In this document: piece after piece, positions 12,259 to 24,299 of the stretch
How positions within the stretch are numbered: position 1 is the first letter of the stretch
Layout: each line of letters opens with the position of its first letter
Assembly (NCBI GenBank): GCA_963580285.1
Contig: OY757026.1
Coordinates: 83,922,651-83,986,650 of the forward strand
Length of the DNA: 64,000 bases
Reading direction: 5' to 3'
From: Lucinisca nassula
Lineage: Eukaryota > Mollusca > Bivalvia > Lucinida > Lucinidae
Program-made: the position numbers and the translations under genes
Notes under the pieces: generated by a model
Databases searched by the model: none
What the model was told of the DNA's origin: nothing
Seen by the model: the letters and a program-made list of their open reading frames with translations, nothing else

Positions 12259-12746
12259 ACAGTGAAATTCAATTATTAAGACCACCTAAAATTAAGACAA
12301 ATTTCACTTGAAAAGGTTCATTTAGTACGTTACGACAAAACACCCGTGCAACATAGTGCATCAGTTTCACATCTCCAAAATGGCTACTTTTCTGATGAAA
12401 ATCCTTGATATTTTTCTTATAAATGTTCAAAACATAGGTTGAGGGTGCTCGTTAGAACCGCCTCATTGAGGCGGTTCTAACGAGTACCCACAACCTATCG
12501 CTTGGAGCAGAAATTAGAAAAATAATGTATACCCCCGTACACCCCAGTTTTCTCTATATACAGTGGGGTTTAATGGGGTCTTTATATCACGGACTTGTTC
12601 ACGTGATGGGTTGCATTTATTCTTTCTTGGTGTTTTCAACATACAGCGTCCTCTGGTCAGAGAATACCTTTGTGACGGTTCAAAAGTGGTCTAAAGACCA
12701 CGTTTGAACAGTCCCATAGGTGGTCTTACCATAGGAATTTTACTGT
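12259..12746. repeat. MITE (family C) carrying a nested family B MITE
   Basis: Termini ACAGTGAAATTCAATTATTAAGACC and its inverse GGTCTTACCATAGGAATTTTACTGT frame it. A family B hairpin MITE (12326..12607) sits inside. This is the same family that the Polinton has split at 26545/45349. Confidence 0.7.
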
Positions 12747-12831
12747 AATGTTTTTTTTTGTTTCTTTTAGAATAGACCCATCTTGACAAAAGCGTAAGAG
12801 GTGACTCCTTCCTGTAAACAGGGATCTATAC

Positions 12832-13109
12832 ATCACGAAAACACACCAATATAATTTTGACCCCCTTGAACCCCACTTTTATATAGCAACACTGGGGTTT
12901 GTAGGGTTAAACGTTATTTTTCTTATTTCTGCTCTAAAATATAGATTGTGGGTACTCGTTAGAACCGCCTCGATGAGGCGGTTCTAACGAGTACCCACAA
13001 TCTATATTTTGAGCAAAAATAAGAAAAATATCCCAATTTTTCGTCTTAAAATTTCCATTTGTTGGCCGAAAAATTGATATTGTATTTGTATAGGCATGTT
13101 TTCGTAATG
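12832..13109. repeat. Hairpin MITE, family A
   Basis: Termini CATCACGAAAACAC and ATAGGCATGTTTTCGTAATG. The centre is a long perfect stem, GTGGGTACTCGTTAGAACCG paired with its inverse around GATGAGGC. Confidence 0.85.
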
Positions 13110-13493
13110 CTTAAACAAAGATTCGCTCTGCGGGAGCGATTTATTCACTTTAAGAGTAGACCCCTGTTGATTAAATAGACCAAACATGTTTACACCGGGT
13201 TAATAAGTCCATATAATGAACACCCCTGTAAAACTCCCGTCATCTACAGAAAAGACTACGTTTAAAGGTTTGTACATTATTATCCCCAAAACAATGTTTA
13301 TAAAACTCGTTAAAACCGCCTCAACCATCAAGAACTAGAACGCTCAGGTTTGACTTGGAATAAAAAACGGGGATTTGTAGGGATAAACATTATCATCATT
13401 GTGCGTAAAAAGCATTGATTATAGGTACACAATTGAACCGCCTCGTTTGAGCGGTTCAACATAGCACATAAATTCTCTGTTAAGACTGGAATC

Positions 13494-13818
13494 CATTACG
13501 CAAATACGCCTATTCAAACGTATTGTGAGGTTTACCGCCGAGAAAACGAAAATTTTCAGATGAAAAATTGTTACATTTTTTGTTATTTCTGCGCAAATAT
13601 ATGGAGTGTGGGTACTCGTTAGAACCGCCTCGATTGCTTATTTCTGCTCAAAATATAGATTGTGTGTACTCGTTAGAACGGCCTCATGGAGACGGTTCTA
13701 ACGAGTACCTGCAATCTATATTTTTGAGCAGAAATAAGAAACAATAGTGTATACGGTTGAAAACCCCAGTTTTACTATAAAGGGGGTCACAATTATATCG
13801 GGGTGTTTTCGTGTTGGA
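13494..13818. repeat. Hairpin MITE, family A, rearranged
   Basis: The left central-stem arm is present twice (13604..13634 and 13662..13690), so the hairpin has been partly duplicated. Confidence 0.75.
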
Positions 13819-13882
13819 GAAATTTCATCTGAAAATACTACTTGTAGATATATGAAAGACGCCTTTTTAGCACACGTGTGTC

Positions 13883-14162
13883 ATCACGAAAACACGACTA
13901 TATACTTTTGACCCCCTCGAACCCAACTTTTATATAGTAAAACTGGGGTTTCCGGGGGTATACCTTATTTTTCTTATTTCTGCTCTTAAATATAGATTGT
14001 GGGTACTCATTAGAACCGCCTCGATGAGGCGGTTCTAACGAGTGCCCACAATCTATATTTTGAGGAGAAATAAGAAAAATATCACGATTTTTCATCATAA
14101 AATTTTCATTTTTACGGCGATAAAGGTGGCAATGTATTTGAATAGGCGTGTTTGCGTAATGA
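13883..14162. repeat. Hairpin MITE, family A
   Basis: Complete copy with both termini and an intact central stem at 13997..14049. Confidence 0.85.
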
Positions 14163-14212
14163 TTATCGTCAAGACAAAAGTTGCTTTCTCTGACTCTGTA
14201 CCCACTCCCCTC

Positions 14213-14567
14213 ATCACGAAAACACGCCTATATTATTTTCGACCCCTTGAACTCCACTTTTATATAGTAAAGCTTGGGTTTACAGGGGTAAACCTTACTT
14301 TTCTTATTTCTCCTCCAAAATATAGATTTTGGATACTTGTTTGAACCGCTTCGATGAGGCGGTTCTAACGAATACCCTAAATCTATATTTGGAGAAGAAA
14401 TAAGAAAAAGGATTGTGGATACTTGTTAGAACCGCCTCGATGAGGCGGTTCTAACGAGTACCCTTAATCTATATTTGGAGAAGAAATAAGAAAATATCAC
14501 AATTTTTCATCTTAAAATGTTCGTTTTAAAGTTTACAATGTATTTGTATAGGCGTGTTTTCATAATG
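14213..14567. repeat. Hairpin MITE, family A, duplicated stem
   Basis: The central hairpin occurs twice in tandem (14330..14385 and 14411..14470), giving a longer copy than its neighbours. Confidence 0.8.
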
Positions 14568-14865
14568 TTGATACAATAGCTGGCACCAATGATAAATCAT
14601 TTCTCATCTCTGTTCATAAATAATGGTGAAGTCCACTGGAGGGTCTAGTTTTTGGTTGTGAAAAGTTTTTTGTTTTGAAATTAAAAGCTTTGTTGAGCCA
14701 CCTTCACTGCTGAGTGTCAGGATAAGGTTTCCAACCGTCCCTGATTTATCTCCCTGCAAAATAAAAATAACACACAGTAAGAATAATCTGTCAGATTATA
14801 TCAGACAAATATTGAGCCAGGTCTACACGATACAACAAGTTGTATATAGCTTGATATACTCGTAC

Positions 14866-15144
14866 ATTACGCAAACATGCCTATACAAATACATTGCCAT
14901 CTTTATCGCCGCAAAAATGAAAAATTGAAGATGAAAAATTGTGATATTTTTCTTATTGCTGCTCAAACTATAGATTGTGGGCACTCTTTAGAACCGCCTC
15001 ATCGAGGCGGTTCTAACGAGTAGCCACAATCTATATTTTAGAGCAGCAATAAGAAAAAATAAGGTTTACCACTGTAAACCCCAGTTTTACTATATAAAAG
15101 TGGGATTCAAGGGGGTCAGAAGTATATAGGCGTGTTTTCGTGAT
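14866..15144. repeat. Hairpin MITE, family A, opposite orientation
   Basis: Runs from CATTACGCAAACATGCCTATAC to GGCGTGTTTTCGTGATC, with the CCCC/GGGG block on the right instead of the left. Confidence 0.8.
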
Positions 15145-15957
15145 CTAAACAACCTTTTATCATACGGCGTCGCCTCTTAGAATGTAATAACGTCATGTAA
15201 TGCATTCGATAATGTACTAGCGGATTAAATATACAAAATATTTAGATATAGCCGATAACGTTACATGTGCCACGTCCTTAACGACGTCGCGTTTACTAAT
15301 GGCGGACTATTAACATTTATTTTTGTAAAAATAATCCTGAAAAAAAATTCATTTGCGTTTTAAATGTCACATGATAAATAGAACCTTGCTTTCGTGCTCA
15401 AGTATTATTAAATTGAGAAATACGCATCAAATGCTCGGAAAAGCCTCGCATTTTATCCCTTTTCCTCAACTCATTTAATTAATTCAATAACACATGGGCA
15501 CTCGTGAAATATCCTCTATTCTTTGTGGGGCCCATATCCAAACAGTTCTATCTTATAAAGTATTAATAGTGTCAGTTATGATGCCGTAGATGTATGTATA
15601 TATTAAGCATTCATAAAATGACAGGCATTATGTTCAGATTGATCTGACAAAAACAAAAACACAAACAGAGTTAGAATTATAAAAGCCAAGTGTTGCATTC
15701 CAACAGCAAGAATTATAATGCAATGATTAGTATCATCTTCCTCTGTAAGTACAATTTTGGACCGTCTTCTACACACAGCATAATTTGATGGGTGGGGACC
15801 AGCAGGTAAGAGTATCTTACCATACGTATTAGTGTGTGTACAGAATTAATTGGTGATATAATGATGCAAAAACCTCGGTCAGAGGTTAATTTTGATGTAG
15901 ATATCATACGAATTGCGATAACGCACCCGTGTGACATTATAAGAATCTGATATGGGG

Positions 15958-16082
15958 TTCTGTTGTAGATGAGCGTTTCCAACCCGAGGGATGACCGTGC
16001 TGAGCGGAACCGAGGCTACGCCGAGGTTCCGCTCAGCACGGTCATCCCGAGGGTTGGAAATGCCCATCTACAGCAGAACCCC
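15958..16082. repeat. Near-perfect 125-bp hairpin
   Basis: Arms GGGTTCTGTTGTAGATGAGCG and its inverse, continuing through GATGACCGTGCTGAGCGGAAC around a 10-nt loop. The two 60-codon frames over it are mirror translations of the same arms. Confidence 0.85.
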
Positions 16083-16249
16083 ATATTGGATTCTTTTTCT
16101 TGCACAATACCTCCGGTTAGTTTTGACAGCTCGCACATGTATATTGTTTACAAAATAAATGTACCGGCAGTTGAATAGAACTGAAGCGCATTTATGTTAG
16201 TTGCCTGGGTCGGAACACCAGGGTCAGAACATAAATTTCTATCTCAGGG

Positions 16250-16400
16250 TAAAATCACGGATTTCCTTGTCCAGTGTGCAAGAAAGCGCATTCTTCCATA
16301 TCTCCAAAATGCTTTTCTTCTGGTGAAAATTTGTGACATGTTTCTTATAGATACTTATTGTGTAGTGCCTGTTAGAACATATGTTTTTGATAAAAAATGA
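16250..16400. repeat. Half of a family B MITE
   Basis: Has the CATATCTCCAAAATG block and GTGCCTGTTAGAACAT but lacks the other half of the stem. Confidence 0.55.
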
Positions 16401-16544
16401 GAAATATAGATCAAACTTCGGTAAAGTGGATGTCGCACCTGGGAGACTTGGTTTAACTTTTTGCTAATAGAGTATTCCAAAGGCAGGTACAAACGATAGC
16501 TCCGTCTAGTAAATCTTATCTGCGACTCCTATATCTATTCTAAA

Positions 16545-17000
16545 GTCGATTTATTTTTATCTATTTTGTCGAGTTTTTCGGTGATAACTTCTTTATTTTT
16601 GATTTTTGATCAACACATCCAGCGGGAAAGTTCTAGAGGATTCTAAAAAAGGTTCCATGTCCCTAATTTATATGAGCAGAGTGGTAATCAGATGGAGATT
16701 TCTAAAATTTCAAGCTTTCGTGATTTTTTTTTCTGTTTCCACTGGTCCCGCTTTGGCGGCGTTGTTTGACGATTTTTTTGTCTGTTAAGTGCTAGACTGA
16801 CGTGGGTCATTCCAACATCCTGCGTGTGAACAATGTCCACATTCGAGAGTGAAATGACTGGAGTAGTATTTTATATAGATCAAACGTTTTGAAGGCGTAT
16901 GGTCTGTTTTGTCTTTACAAATGGTTTGTCGACTAAAAACACGTATGTCCTGTTTTATGACCGTCTGCACTCTGTTGATTTGTACAACGGCCCTTGAGAG
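16545..17000. repeat. Partial copy of the 20298..21945 element
   Basis: Shares GATAACTTCTTTATTTTTGA, AACACATCCAGCGGGAAAGTT, GAGCAGAGTGGTAATCAGATGG and CATTCGAGA with the outer arms of that element. Confidence 0.6.
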
Positions 17001-17372
17001 TCAACCTCACTTCCAGTCCCGAGCAATCTGGATCCAGCAGCTAGACAGAGCCAAGATATTTTGTACTTGTTTCTACAACCCCAGCTGCCGAAAATCTCGA
17101 TCCTACTTTTAGTTATAACCGTTCCCCAAGTGGGGACCGTTATTTGGAATGGACCGCTTTGGACCACCTGTATCATTCAATTCCGGGGCGATCCCGTTCA
17201 GGTTTCGGGTCCATTCCAGTTTCAGGTCCATGCAGATCCAATTCCAGGTGACAATCAGAACGACGCTCAGACTGTACCTGCTGGTTGTTTGTAGCTCCAG
17301 CTGATAGTGTGTAGAAAAAGCCACAATACCTCATCTTTAATTCATCACATTTATTCAATTTGATTTTCAAGA

Positions 17373-17677
17373 CGGCCACGGTAGTTCAGTCTGATGCGCT
17401 TCTGACTGGTGATCAGCAGGACGCGGGTTCGATACCTACCGGGGTCTGCAACATTCTTTCGTGGAGATTGATCATGAAATCTTTTCTAGGGTAATTCTCT
17501 CGCTACCGCTGATTCAAGAAGGGCGGTTGTCAGTTTTTGGCGAAAGAATGTGCACTGTACTGGTTAACCGCTTACGTATAAGCCTGCCCAGGAAATTGTT
17601 GATAGGTAAACTGGCCGACTCTATAATGACCTTAAATAGTGTTGAAGGGGCCGTTAAACCCCAAAACAAACAAACTG
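17373..17677 (+). mobile_element. tRNA-derived SINE (type A), near full length
   Basis: tRNA-like head with box A (TAGTTCAGTCTGATG) and box B (GGGTTCGATACC). The middle holds CCGCTTACGTATAAGCCTGC and the tail GGGGCCGTTAAACCCC plus AAAC repeats. This copy links the head seen at 10880 with the body seen at 11447. The 112-codon frame over it is a repeat translation. Confidence 0.75.
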
Positions 17678-18744
17678 ACAGTGTAAAGAAAATCTACACT
17701 TCCTTGACTACTTTTTATAATATCCCATACCTGTCGGAAATTTCTAGCTTAACAGACAGATGGTCATTCTCTCAACGGTCATTCTCTCCCTTCCGCTGAT
17801 TCAGAAAACATAAGTAAACAAAAAGCAAAACGACTAAAAGCGACATCTGCCTCCCCGTGCAACATACCGAGACACCGATGTACCTGCAGCAAATTCTAAC
17901 AAAGTACAGTGGATCTTCTCCAGAAACCCTCAGTGTACTTCAAAGGCGAGAGTAAGAGAGAGAACGCGAGAGCAACCGGAAACATTTTCTGTTTACTATA
18001 AGTTTAAATAAACATCAGTCAATATAGAGGATCTTACATGAGTGCACATATATTATTGAATTTATTAAACGAGTTGAGGAAAAAGGATAAAATGCAAGGA
18101 TTTTCCAAGCATTTTATGCCTTTTCCTCGACGAGTTTAATAAATTCAATAGTACATGAGCATGAATGCAAGATTCTGTTTATCATATGACATTTAAAACG
18201 CACTTCATTAACGATTGTTTTACAAAAAAAAAAAATCAATATTCCGCCATTAGTAAACGCGACGTCGTTAAGGTCTTCGTACGTGTAGGACGTATCTAAC
18301 TAATTTACTAGTCGATTTTCGAATTTATTACATAGCGATCGCACTCTCAGACACAACGTCATATGATAATTAGTTAATCAAATACATCAAATAAAGTCTT
18401 ACTTGTTTCTCTCCTCGAATCACTTTTGGTCTTACAGAATGAAAGTCCTTAAGCGCATTTTTATATCCGCCCTTCTTCAAAAAGACACCATCTCGCCCAT
18501 TGCTATATATAAGTCTCGTCCTCTGCATTAACTTTTTTAAAGCACGTGCTCCTATAAGAATAAATTGAAGATCTTACACTCGTGGTCTTTTCAAATACTC
18601 AACAAAACCTATTTATATAATGCAACTATTTAGTTTGTAAAACCAGTCAATATAGGAACAAGACTTATTTTAACACAGTGCGCCTATTCACCATATTTGC
18701 ATTATTTGCTGGCCCCCAGCTTGCACATTGTCAATTTTGGAAAA

Positions 18745-18783
18745 CAGACACCCCCTGACCTTGAAAGGTCAGGGGGGTCTGGT
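18745..18783. repeat. Short perfect hairpin
   Basis: AGACACCCCCTGACCTT and AAGGTCAGGGGGGTCT pair around a GA loop. Confidence 0.75.
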
Positions 18784-19014
18784 TACATGTTTTTCCAACA
18801 CTGATAACCTGCAGACTAGGAACCAGCAGATAATGCAAATATGGTGTATAAAGGCAGTGGAAAGTGATTCATTCTGCAAAGTATTAGTGGGCGAAAAAAT
18901 GTGACGTAAAAAGCCGCCATGAATGACGTTTACTCGTTTTCTTTGACTTAAGAAAATGTTATTCGTCATGTAAGCAAGTCCATGAAATGAATACCCTCTA
19001 AATATGTTGGATAA

Positions 19015-19500
19015 AATGGTTATCCTTTGGAAGCGAGGAATACACCACAAAACTGGAAAAAATGGAGTGCACATGTTTTCTTGGCAAAACTAGCTAGTTT
19101 CGGCCAATTAGGCCTGGTCAGTGGACTGAACCTCAAAATATTTTCAAAATTCCACAATGGAATCAATGATCCAAAGGACAAGAAAATATAAACTACACTA
19201 TGATGTAGGGCAGGGGGACTTTCTACGGCCCCCACACATTCCCACACATCAGCTGTAGTGACGTTAAATAATATGTTCTTTAAAAGGGTTATCCTTTGGA
19301 AGCAAGGAATACACGACAAAACTGGAAAACTTTATTAGAGAAAACTGGGGTTTAAGGGGGTATAATTTATTTTTCTTATTCCTGTTCCAAGATATACGTT
19401 ATGGGTACGGTTCTAACAAGCAACCATAACCTATGTTTATAGTATAATTATGGAAAACATATCAAATTTTCTTCAGAAAAATAACAACATTTGAGGTGCT
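19015..19500. repeat. Direct repeats and a family B MITE half
   Basis: GGTTATCCTTTGGAAGC...ACAAAACTGGAAAA occurs at 19017 and again at 19286. The right copy runs into MITE-like sequence (GGGTTTAAGGGGGTATAA) to about 19500. No gene is seen from 18360 to here. Confidence 0.5.
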
Positions 19501-19937
19501 ATAAGTCTTTCAAAATGCAGTGAGACTTGACTGCACTTTTAATTTTGGACTCGTCCGTGTTTTAGGTAAATCGCCTTTAGATGGTATTTTACGTTGGACG
19601 ATATAGATTTTGTGAGATTCGTAGTGCATCACATTAACCACCTGGCAACGTCTTATACATAATGTGTCATTGTCAAAAACTTATTAATATTTTTAAAATA
19701 TATGTATTGATAACGATATCCGAAACCTGCTTCCCCTAAAACATGGCATGGTTCTGTCACGCTTAAACTATGAACTCTCAAAGGTCGTTGATAAACTATA
19801 ATTGATGCACTATATCTCACGTATGCGTTACCGTAATGTCTCGCATCGAGAACGTTACTAAATGGCTTAAATGAATGAGCTTCAGTCGATTGCATTGGCC
19901 GGCGAATTGCTCCCAAAGATGGACAGTGTTGGACACA

Positions 19938-20209
19938 ACACAAATCACGAGACATAGCGCATTTTTCTTATCTCCAAAATGGCTACTTATTTGAAGAAAA
20001 TTTGTAATATCTTACTTTGTTTTACTCCTAACATAGGTTGTTATTGCTCGTTAGAACCGCTTCATCGAGGCGGTTCTAACGAGCACTCACAATCTATATC
20101 TTGGAGGAGAAATAAGAAAAATAATGTGTTCCCCCGTAAACCCCAGTTTTCTCTTCATAAAGAGGGATTAAGGGGGCTGTTCATTTCACGGACTGGTTCA
20201 CGTGATGCG
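19938..20209. repeat. Hairpin MITE, family B
   Basis: Left block TATCTCCAAAATGGCTACTT, central stem GCTCGTTAGAACCGCTTCATC with its inverse, right end GGACTGGTTCACGTGATG. Confidence 0.8.
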
Positions 20210-20297
20210 GTTGTTGTGTTAATTTTTGATTATCAGACTTGAAACAGATGGGCTTTAGTGTGGGGATGTTTGAGTATTAAAAATAAGGTCGATTGTT

Positions 20298-21945
20298 TTT
20301 ATTTTTTTTGTCGCGTCTTTCGTTGATAGCTTCTTCATTTAGGTTTTAATCTACACAATCAGCGCGACAGTTGTATAGGAGCAGCGCCGCCAACTTCTCA
20401 AAAAGCTTAGATGGCCTTAAATTATCTGAGCAGAGCTGTTATCAAATGGAATTTTCTACAATTTCCTGTTTTAGCGATTTTTTTCTTGTTTCTACAAGCC
20501 CGCCTTGATGGTATGGTTGTCGATTTGTCATCTGTTCGGTCCTTGACTGAGGGATAATTATGTGTATCAATTAAACATCTTGCATGCGCACAATGTGCAT
20601 ATTCGAGATTCCGAATGTCGCGATAGATAGGGCAGTATTTTTAAAATTTAAACAATGATGGGCCAACGGCGTAGATATGTATTTTCTCAGGTCTCCGGAC
20701 GTTTGCCCCCCCCCCTCCAGTGCCCCCCAATAAATAAATGCATTGACGGACATTTGCACTCCGGTTGAAAATGTGACCCGGACATATGCCCCACCCCCAC
20801 CCCCGAGCTTATTTTTGGTATGGACATTTGCCTCCTCCCAGTGCCTATTTTGAAGGAGGACATTTGCCCCCTAGTGCTTATTTCAATACAAAATGATGAT
20901 CAAAGGATTTTACATTGTAATTTTGATTAAGAATAACAAACAAGTACTTATAATATCTTACTATTTACCAAATCACACTTTCATTCTTTTCCATTCATTG
21001 TTGGAGGATAAGTGTGTTTGGTCTTTTTAAAAATGACAATTACATTAATTAAATTCAATTAAGGTAGAAATTAACTATACATGCACCTGTTTAATAAAAG
21101 TTATTTCTAGGCTTCACTAGGTCCCTTGAATTTTATCTACCTCACGAAAGCGTGCTAATGACATTAGAAATGTGTATACTGAAAACCCCATTGTATCCAT
21201 TGCGACAACACATCTGTGTGCTATAATGGTACCTCTAAAATCTGTGGAACTAGCATGTTTCATCTTTTAATCCTAGTACATGTACTTTTACATAGCTGGA
21301 GTCAAATTCATCGCTGATAACATTTTTTTTTCTAATAAGTATAAATGAATAATCAGATTTTTTCTCAGTGGTTTTCGGCCAGGGTGAATCTGGGGGGCAA
21401 TTGTCCCTTTCTGAAATAAGCACTGGGGGCAAATTTCCATACCAAAAATAAGCAGTGGGGGCAAATGTCCAGGTTGTATTTTCAACTGGGGGGGCAAATG
21501 TACTGGGTGGCAAATGTCCTGGGATCTAAATAATCTAAAGATCTAAAGGTCTACTAAATAAAACAACGTAGTCCATGCTTTTAACCGTCTACACTCTAAT
21601 GTTTTGTTCAACGTCCCCTCCGTTAGTCGCCACGTTGGCTTATACACAGAAAATAAGCTATTTATTTGTTTACATAACGATAGTTTGATTGACAAAATTG
21701 GACGCAGTTTTTTTAGAAAAAAAAATGTAAAACGTCTGTCTGATCAGAGCAAAATGTATACAATTCTTTCACCCTCACAATGAGTTTGCGAAGCTTCCCC
21801 TCTACAACTTTCCCGCTGGATGTGTTGATAAAAAAGCTAAAATAAAGAAGTTATCGCCGAAATCGGTGGTATAAGTTAATTGTATCGATTCCTGATCTTT
21901 GTTTTACTTCTACTTTTATCACCGAAAAACGCGGCAAAAAAAAAA
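20298..21945. repeat. Inverted-repeat element hosting a foldback element
   Basis: The left arm (GTCTTTCGTTGATAGCTTCTTC, ACACAATCAGCGCGACAGTTG) is inverse to 21800..21870 (CAACTTTCCCGCTGGATGTG, AAGAAGTTATCGCCGAAAT). The right arm is interrupted by a ~50-bp Penelope tail at 21868..21918. A second element occupies 20695..21528. Confidence 0.6.
20695..21528. repeat. Foldback element built of GGACATTTGCCCCC units
   Basis: The left arm repeats GGACATTTGCCCCC-like units about five times. The right arm (21375..21528) is the inverse with GGGGGCAAATGTCC units, and CAGTGCTTATTTC-type spacers also match. Arms are ~190 bp. The interior is AT-rich with no gene. Confidence 0.75.
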
Positions 21946-22459
21946 AAAAAAAAAAAGCATTTACGAGGGATCTCCAGACAAGTGGTTTGAATTACGTGTT
22001 ATTTGGAATGTTGGATTAGTTTCGCATAGTCCGGGTAGCTGAAAATGCCTTCATCCGGCACTTCAAAACAGGTCAAAACAGAAATATTTGACTACCTTCT
22101 TCAGAGAGAAATTAAATTAAAAATTGACCGCTTGCCTTTTCTTGTTCACACCCATATTTTTTGGTGCAGAACCGAAGGTTGTTGAAAATTATATTGCCCG
22201 ATTTCTCAAAATATGTTTTAAAAATGACTAAAAATCACATATCTGGAACACTCACCATTTTGTTGACATATTTGTGGTCTCGGAAGGCATAACCGGAAGT
22301 TCCCGTAAGGATTTTGAGTGCATAGCCGACGGTTACCCCTTACGAGCCTACCAGCCGTGTTTATGCCGCGGTTTTTGCGATGACTTTTAATTTTAACTTT
22401 TTGGCAACATTCTAAAAAGGTTGTAAATGTGAAGCTCCACCAAATTCTCGTAAAAGAGT

Positions 22460-22690
22460 CAGCATTCATCGGAGCCTAACTGTTGGTTTTCTTTTGCTCC
22501 ATCATTTCAGCGGTTTCTTGCAGTCGAGTCCTCACCGATGTTTCATCTCTGATTTTTTGTGTTCACGGAGATGTTGCACTGATGAGTTAGGAGACCTTCA
22601 TGCGGACTGAACAAATTATTCGTCTAAAACGCGACGGAAGTAAGGACGAGAATTGTGGCCGCGTAAAATCGATTTAAGCCCCCCCCCCCC
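22460..22690 (+). mobile_element. Penelope-like 3' tail fragment
   Basis: Covers the first half of the tail (GCATCATTTCAGCGG to AAAATCGATTTAAGCC) and ends in a C19-type run at 22679..22698. No gene in 21950..22460. Confidence 0.7.
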
Positions 22691-22919
22691 CCCCCCCGAC
22701 CCCAGTGCCTTCACTTCTATTTTACACACTTTTGTACTTTGATTAGAAAACATATTTTGATGAAAAAAATAACTATGCCGTATTGTCATTCACAAAACTG
22801 AAATGTAAACAATACATGATATGAAACGATACATTACATATTCAAATTTAGTGAAAAAAAAAGCAACCAAAGCAAAAAATGAACATGTTCTGGTAAACAT
22901 ACGACATTTTTCATATAAT

Positions 22920-23114
22920 CGCATTTCTGATCTAAACATAGATTTTGGGCACTCGTTAGAACTGCCGTGGTGAGACGGTTCTAACGAGTACCCACAATAT
23001 ATGTTTTGAGCAGAAATAAGAGAAAAAACGTATACCCCTGTAAACCCCTGTTTCTCTGTATAAAAGTGGGGTTTTAGAGGGGTCAAAATTACATTGGTGT
23101 GTTTTCGTTGTGTC
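22920..23114. repeat. Hairpin MITE, family A, half copy
   Basis: Has the central stem (22948..22994, with mismatches) and the right half to GTGTGTTTTCGTTGTG. The left terminus is missing. Confidence 0.7.
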
Positions 23115-23309
23115 CGAACTGAATAAATCCCGTGCAGCCAACGGAGCGTCAAACTGAAGTGTAGGAAGCCCGGTGCGGTCTCCACTGATGCGGAAGCTTT
23201 CTGATGTGTAAGGATGATTGATTCTTTTAAGCAAGACAATACAAACACATGGCGCAATGCAGTCCAACCCGTATGTTACGAGATGGAATAGGAAACTTCT
23301 CTGGTGCTT

Positions 23310-23927
23310 ATGCACATCTTAATTATTTTAGTAGGTTTATGGCAAGGCGGTGCGAGTGAAATATTTAAGGTGAAATACGGTAGGCTAAATGTGCTGCTCC
23401 ATGCACAAGTCATGCACATATCATACGATGTATGCATGAGTGGTTTGTGGAGATTTTTTTACCATACAGTTGGCCGCTATAAGGCTGATTTCTATAAAAT
23501 TTGCCTAAAAATCGCCAACCGCCAAATTGTGCCATATATAATTTTCATTCCAGTCACGATGTTGTGTGTGTTCGTTTTGACAGGAGTATACCATTGATTT
23601 ATAGGGAAGTTTCATCATTTTTTCCCTAGGGGAAATACTTTTTTAACGCAAATCAATTATCTACTCGATTTTTGCTGTATAGCTATGATTGTGGACGATA
23701 TCTTCACTTTGCCACGAGCTAACACGCGTATGTATGATTTTCCGGTAGCATTCATAGGTTTAAATACCCCGAAAAACGAACATTATTCAGCAGCAGGTCA
23801 AGTGCGAATAAATGTACACAACATCGTGGCTGGACAGAGAATGAATATAGAACGGTATGTTAAATTTGTGTGTATTATTATTGTTTGTATAAACATGCTT
23901 GTAGGTTTTGGAGGGGTTTACTTCTAG
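23310..23927 (+). pseudogene. Unrecognised coding remnant, one in-frame stop
   Basis: One reading frame stays open for about 205 codons except for a single TGA at 23595..23597. An ATG at 23310 starts with a signal-peptide-like stretch (MHILIILVGLWQGGAS). Hydrophobic segments lie before each end (PYIIFIPVTMLCVFVL and YVKFVCIIIVCINMLV). In DNA this AT-rich such a long near-open frame is unlikely by chance, so it is probably a decayed or exon-type membrane or secreted protein. I do not recognise the family. It lies between a MITE and a SINE and shares no sequence with other repeats here. Confidence 0.4.
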
Positions 23928-23964
23928 TATACCCCAACTCTCTGAAGCCTATTCTGGATTCACT

Positions 23965-24290
23965 TTTGAAGCCTCTGTGGTGTAGTGATTAGGTTACTAG
24001 CTTTACCAGCTAGAGGTCGCAGGATCGATCCCAGGCTTCTCCAAAAGTAGAATGAGTCTTTTAAGCGAGGTCCTGTCTCATTTTGACCCTAGATGTAGGT
24101 GAGACGTATAGTTTGGACATCCGCTTATTCCAGATTCATTTAGGCTTTTATAGACCCCTTTTGTAGAATATAATTAATAAACGCCGGGTCACTTGTTTGA
24201 TCCATAACTTTTGACTAGCAGTGGTTAGAAAACCGTGGTCCCGTCTCTATATGATATTAGGTGTAGAGGGGACGTAAACTTAAGACGGGT
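23965..24290 (+). mobile_element. tRNA-derived SINE (type C)
   Basis: 23969..24043 folds as a tRNA-like cloverleaf with a perfect 7-bp acceptor stem (GAAGCCT/AGGCTTC), anticodon stem CTAGC/GCTAG and TAC at the anticodon position. Box B is decayed (GGATCGATCC). The downstream GAATGAGTCTTTTAAGCGAGG and GGTGAGACGTA recur at 46909..47020, marking a SINE family and not a tRNA gene. Confidence 0.65.
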
Positions 24291-24299
24291 TTAACCATA

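Larger units (their letters stand above)
15190..18360. repeat. ~3.2-kb element bounded by long inverted repeats
   Basis: 15220..15480 is the inverse of 18050..18320. Both hold ACGACGTCGCGTTTACTAATGGCGG, ATGTCACATGATAAA and a stem GAGTTGAGGAAAAAGGATAA. The right arm itself contains a ~95-bp hairpin at 18058..18152. The interior holds SINE and MITE pieces and no transposase frame, so it looks non-autonomous or composite. Ends are approximate. Confidence 0.6.

Noticed and set aside
16955..17379. Overlapping 67-77-codon frames on both strands
   Set aside because: Contradictory frames in a stretch with repeated GGTCCATTCC-like words; no coding features.
23969..24043. Possible functional tRNA-Val (TAC)
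   Set aside because: The B box is decayed, the T stem has mismatches, and the same tail follows a truncated copy at 46905, so it is a SINE head.
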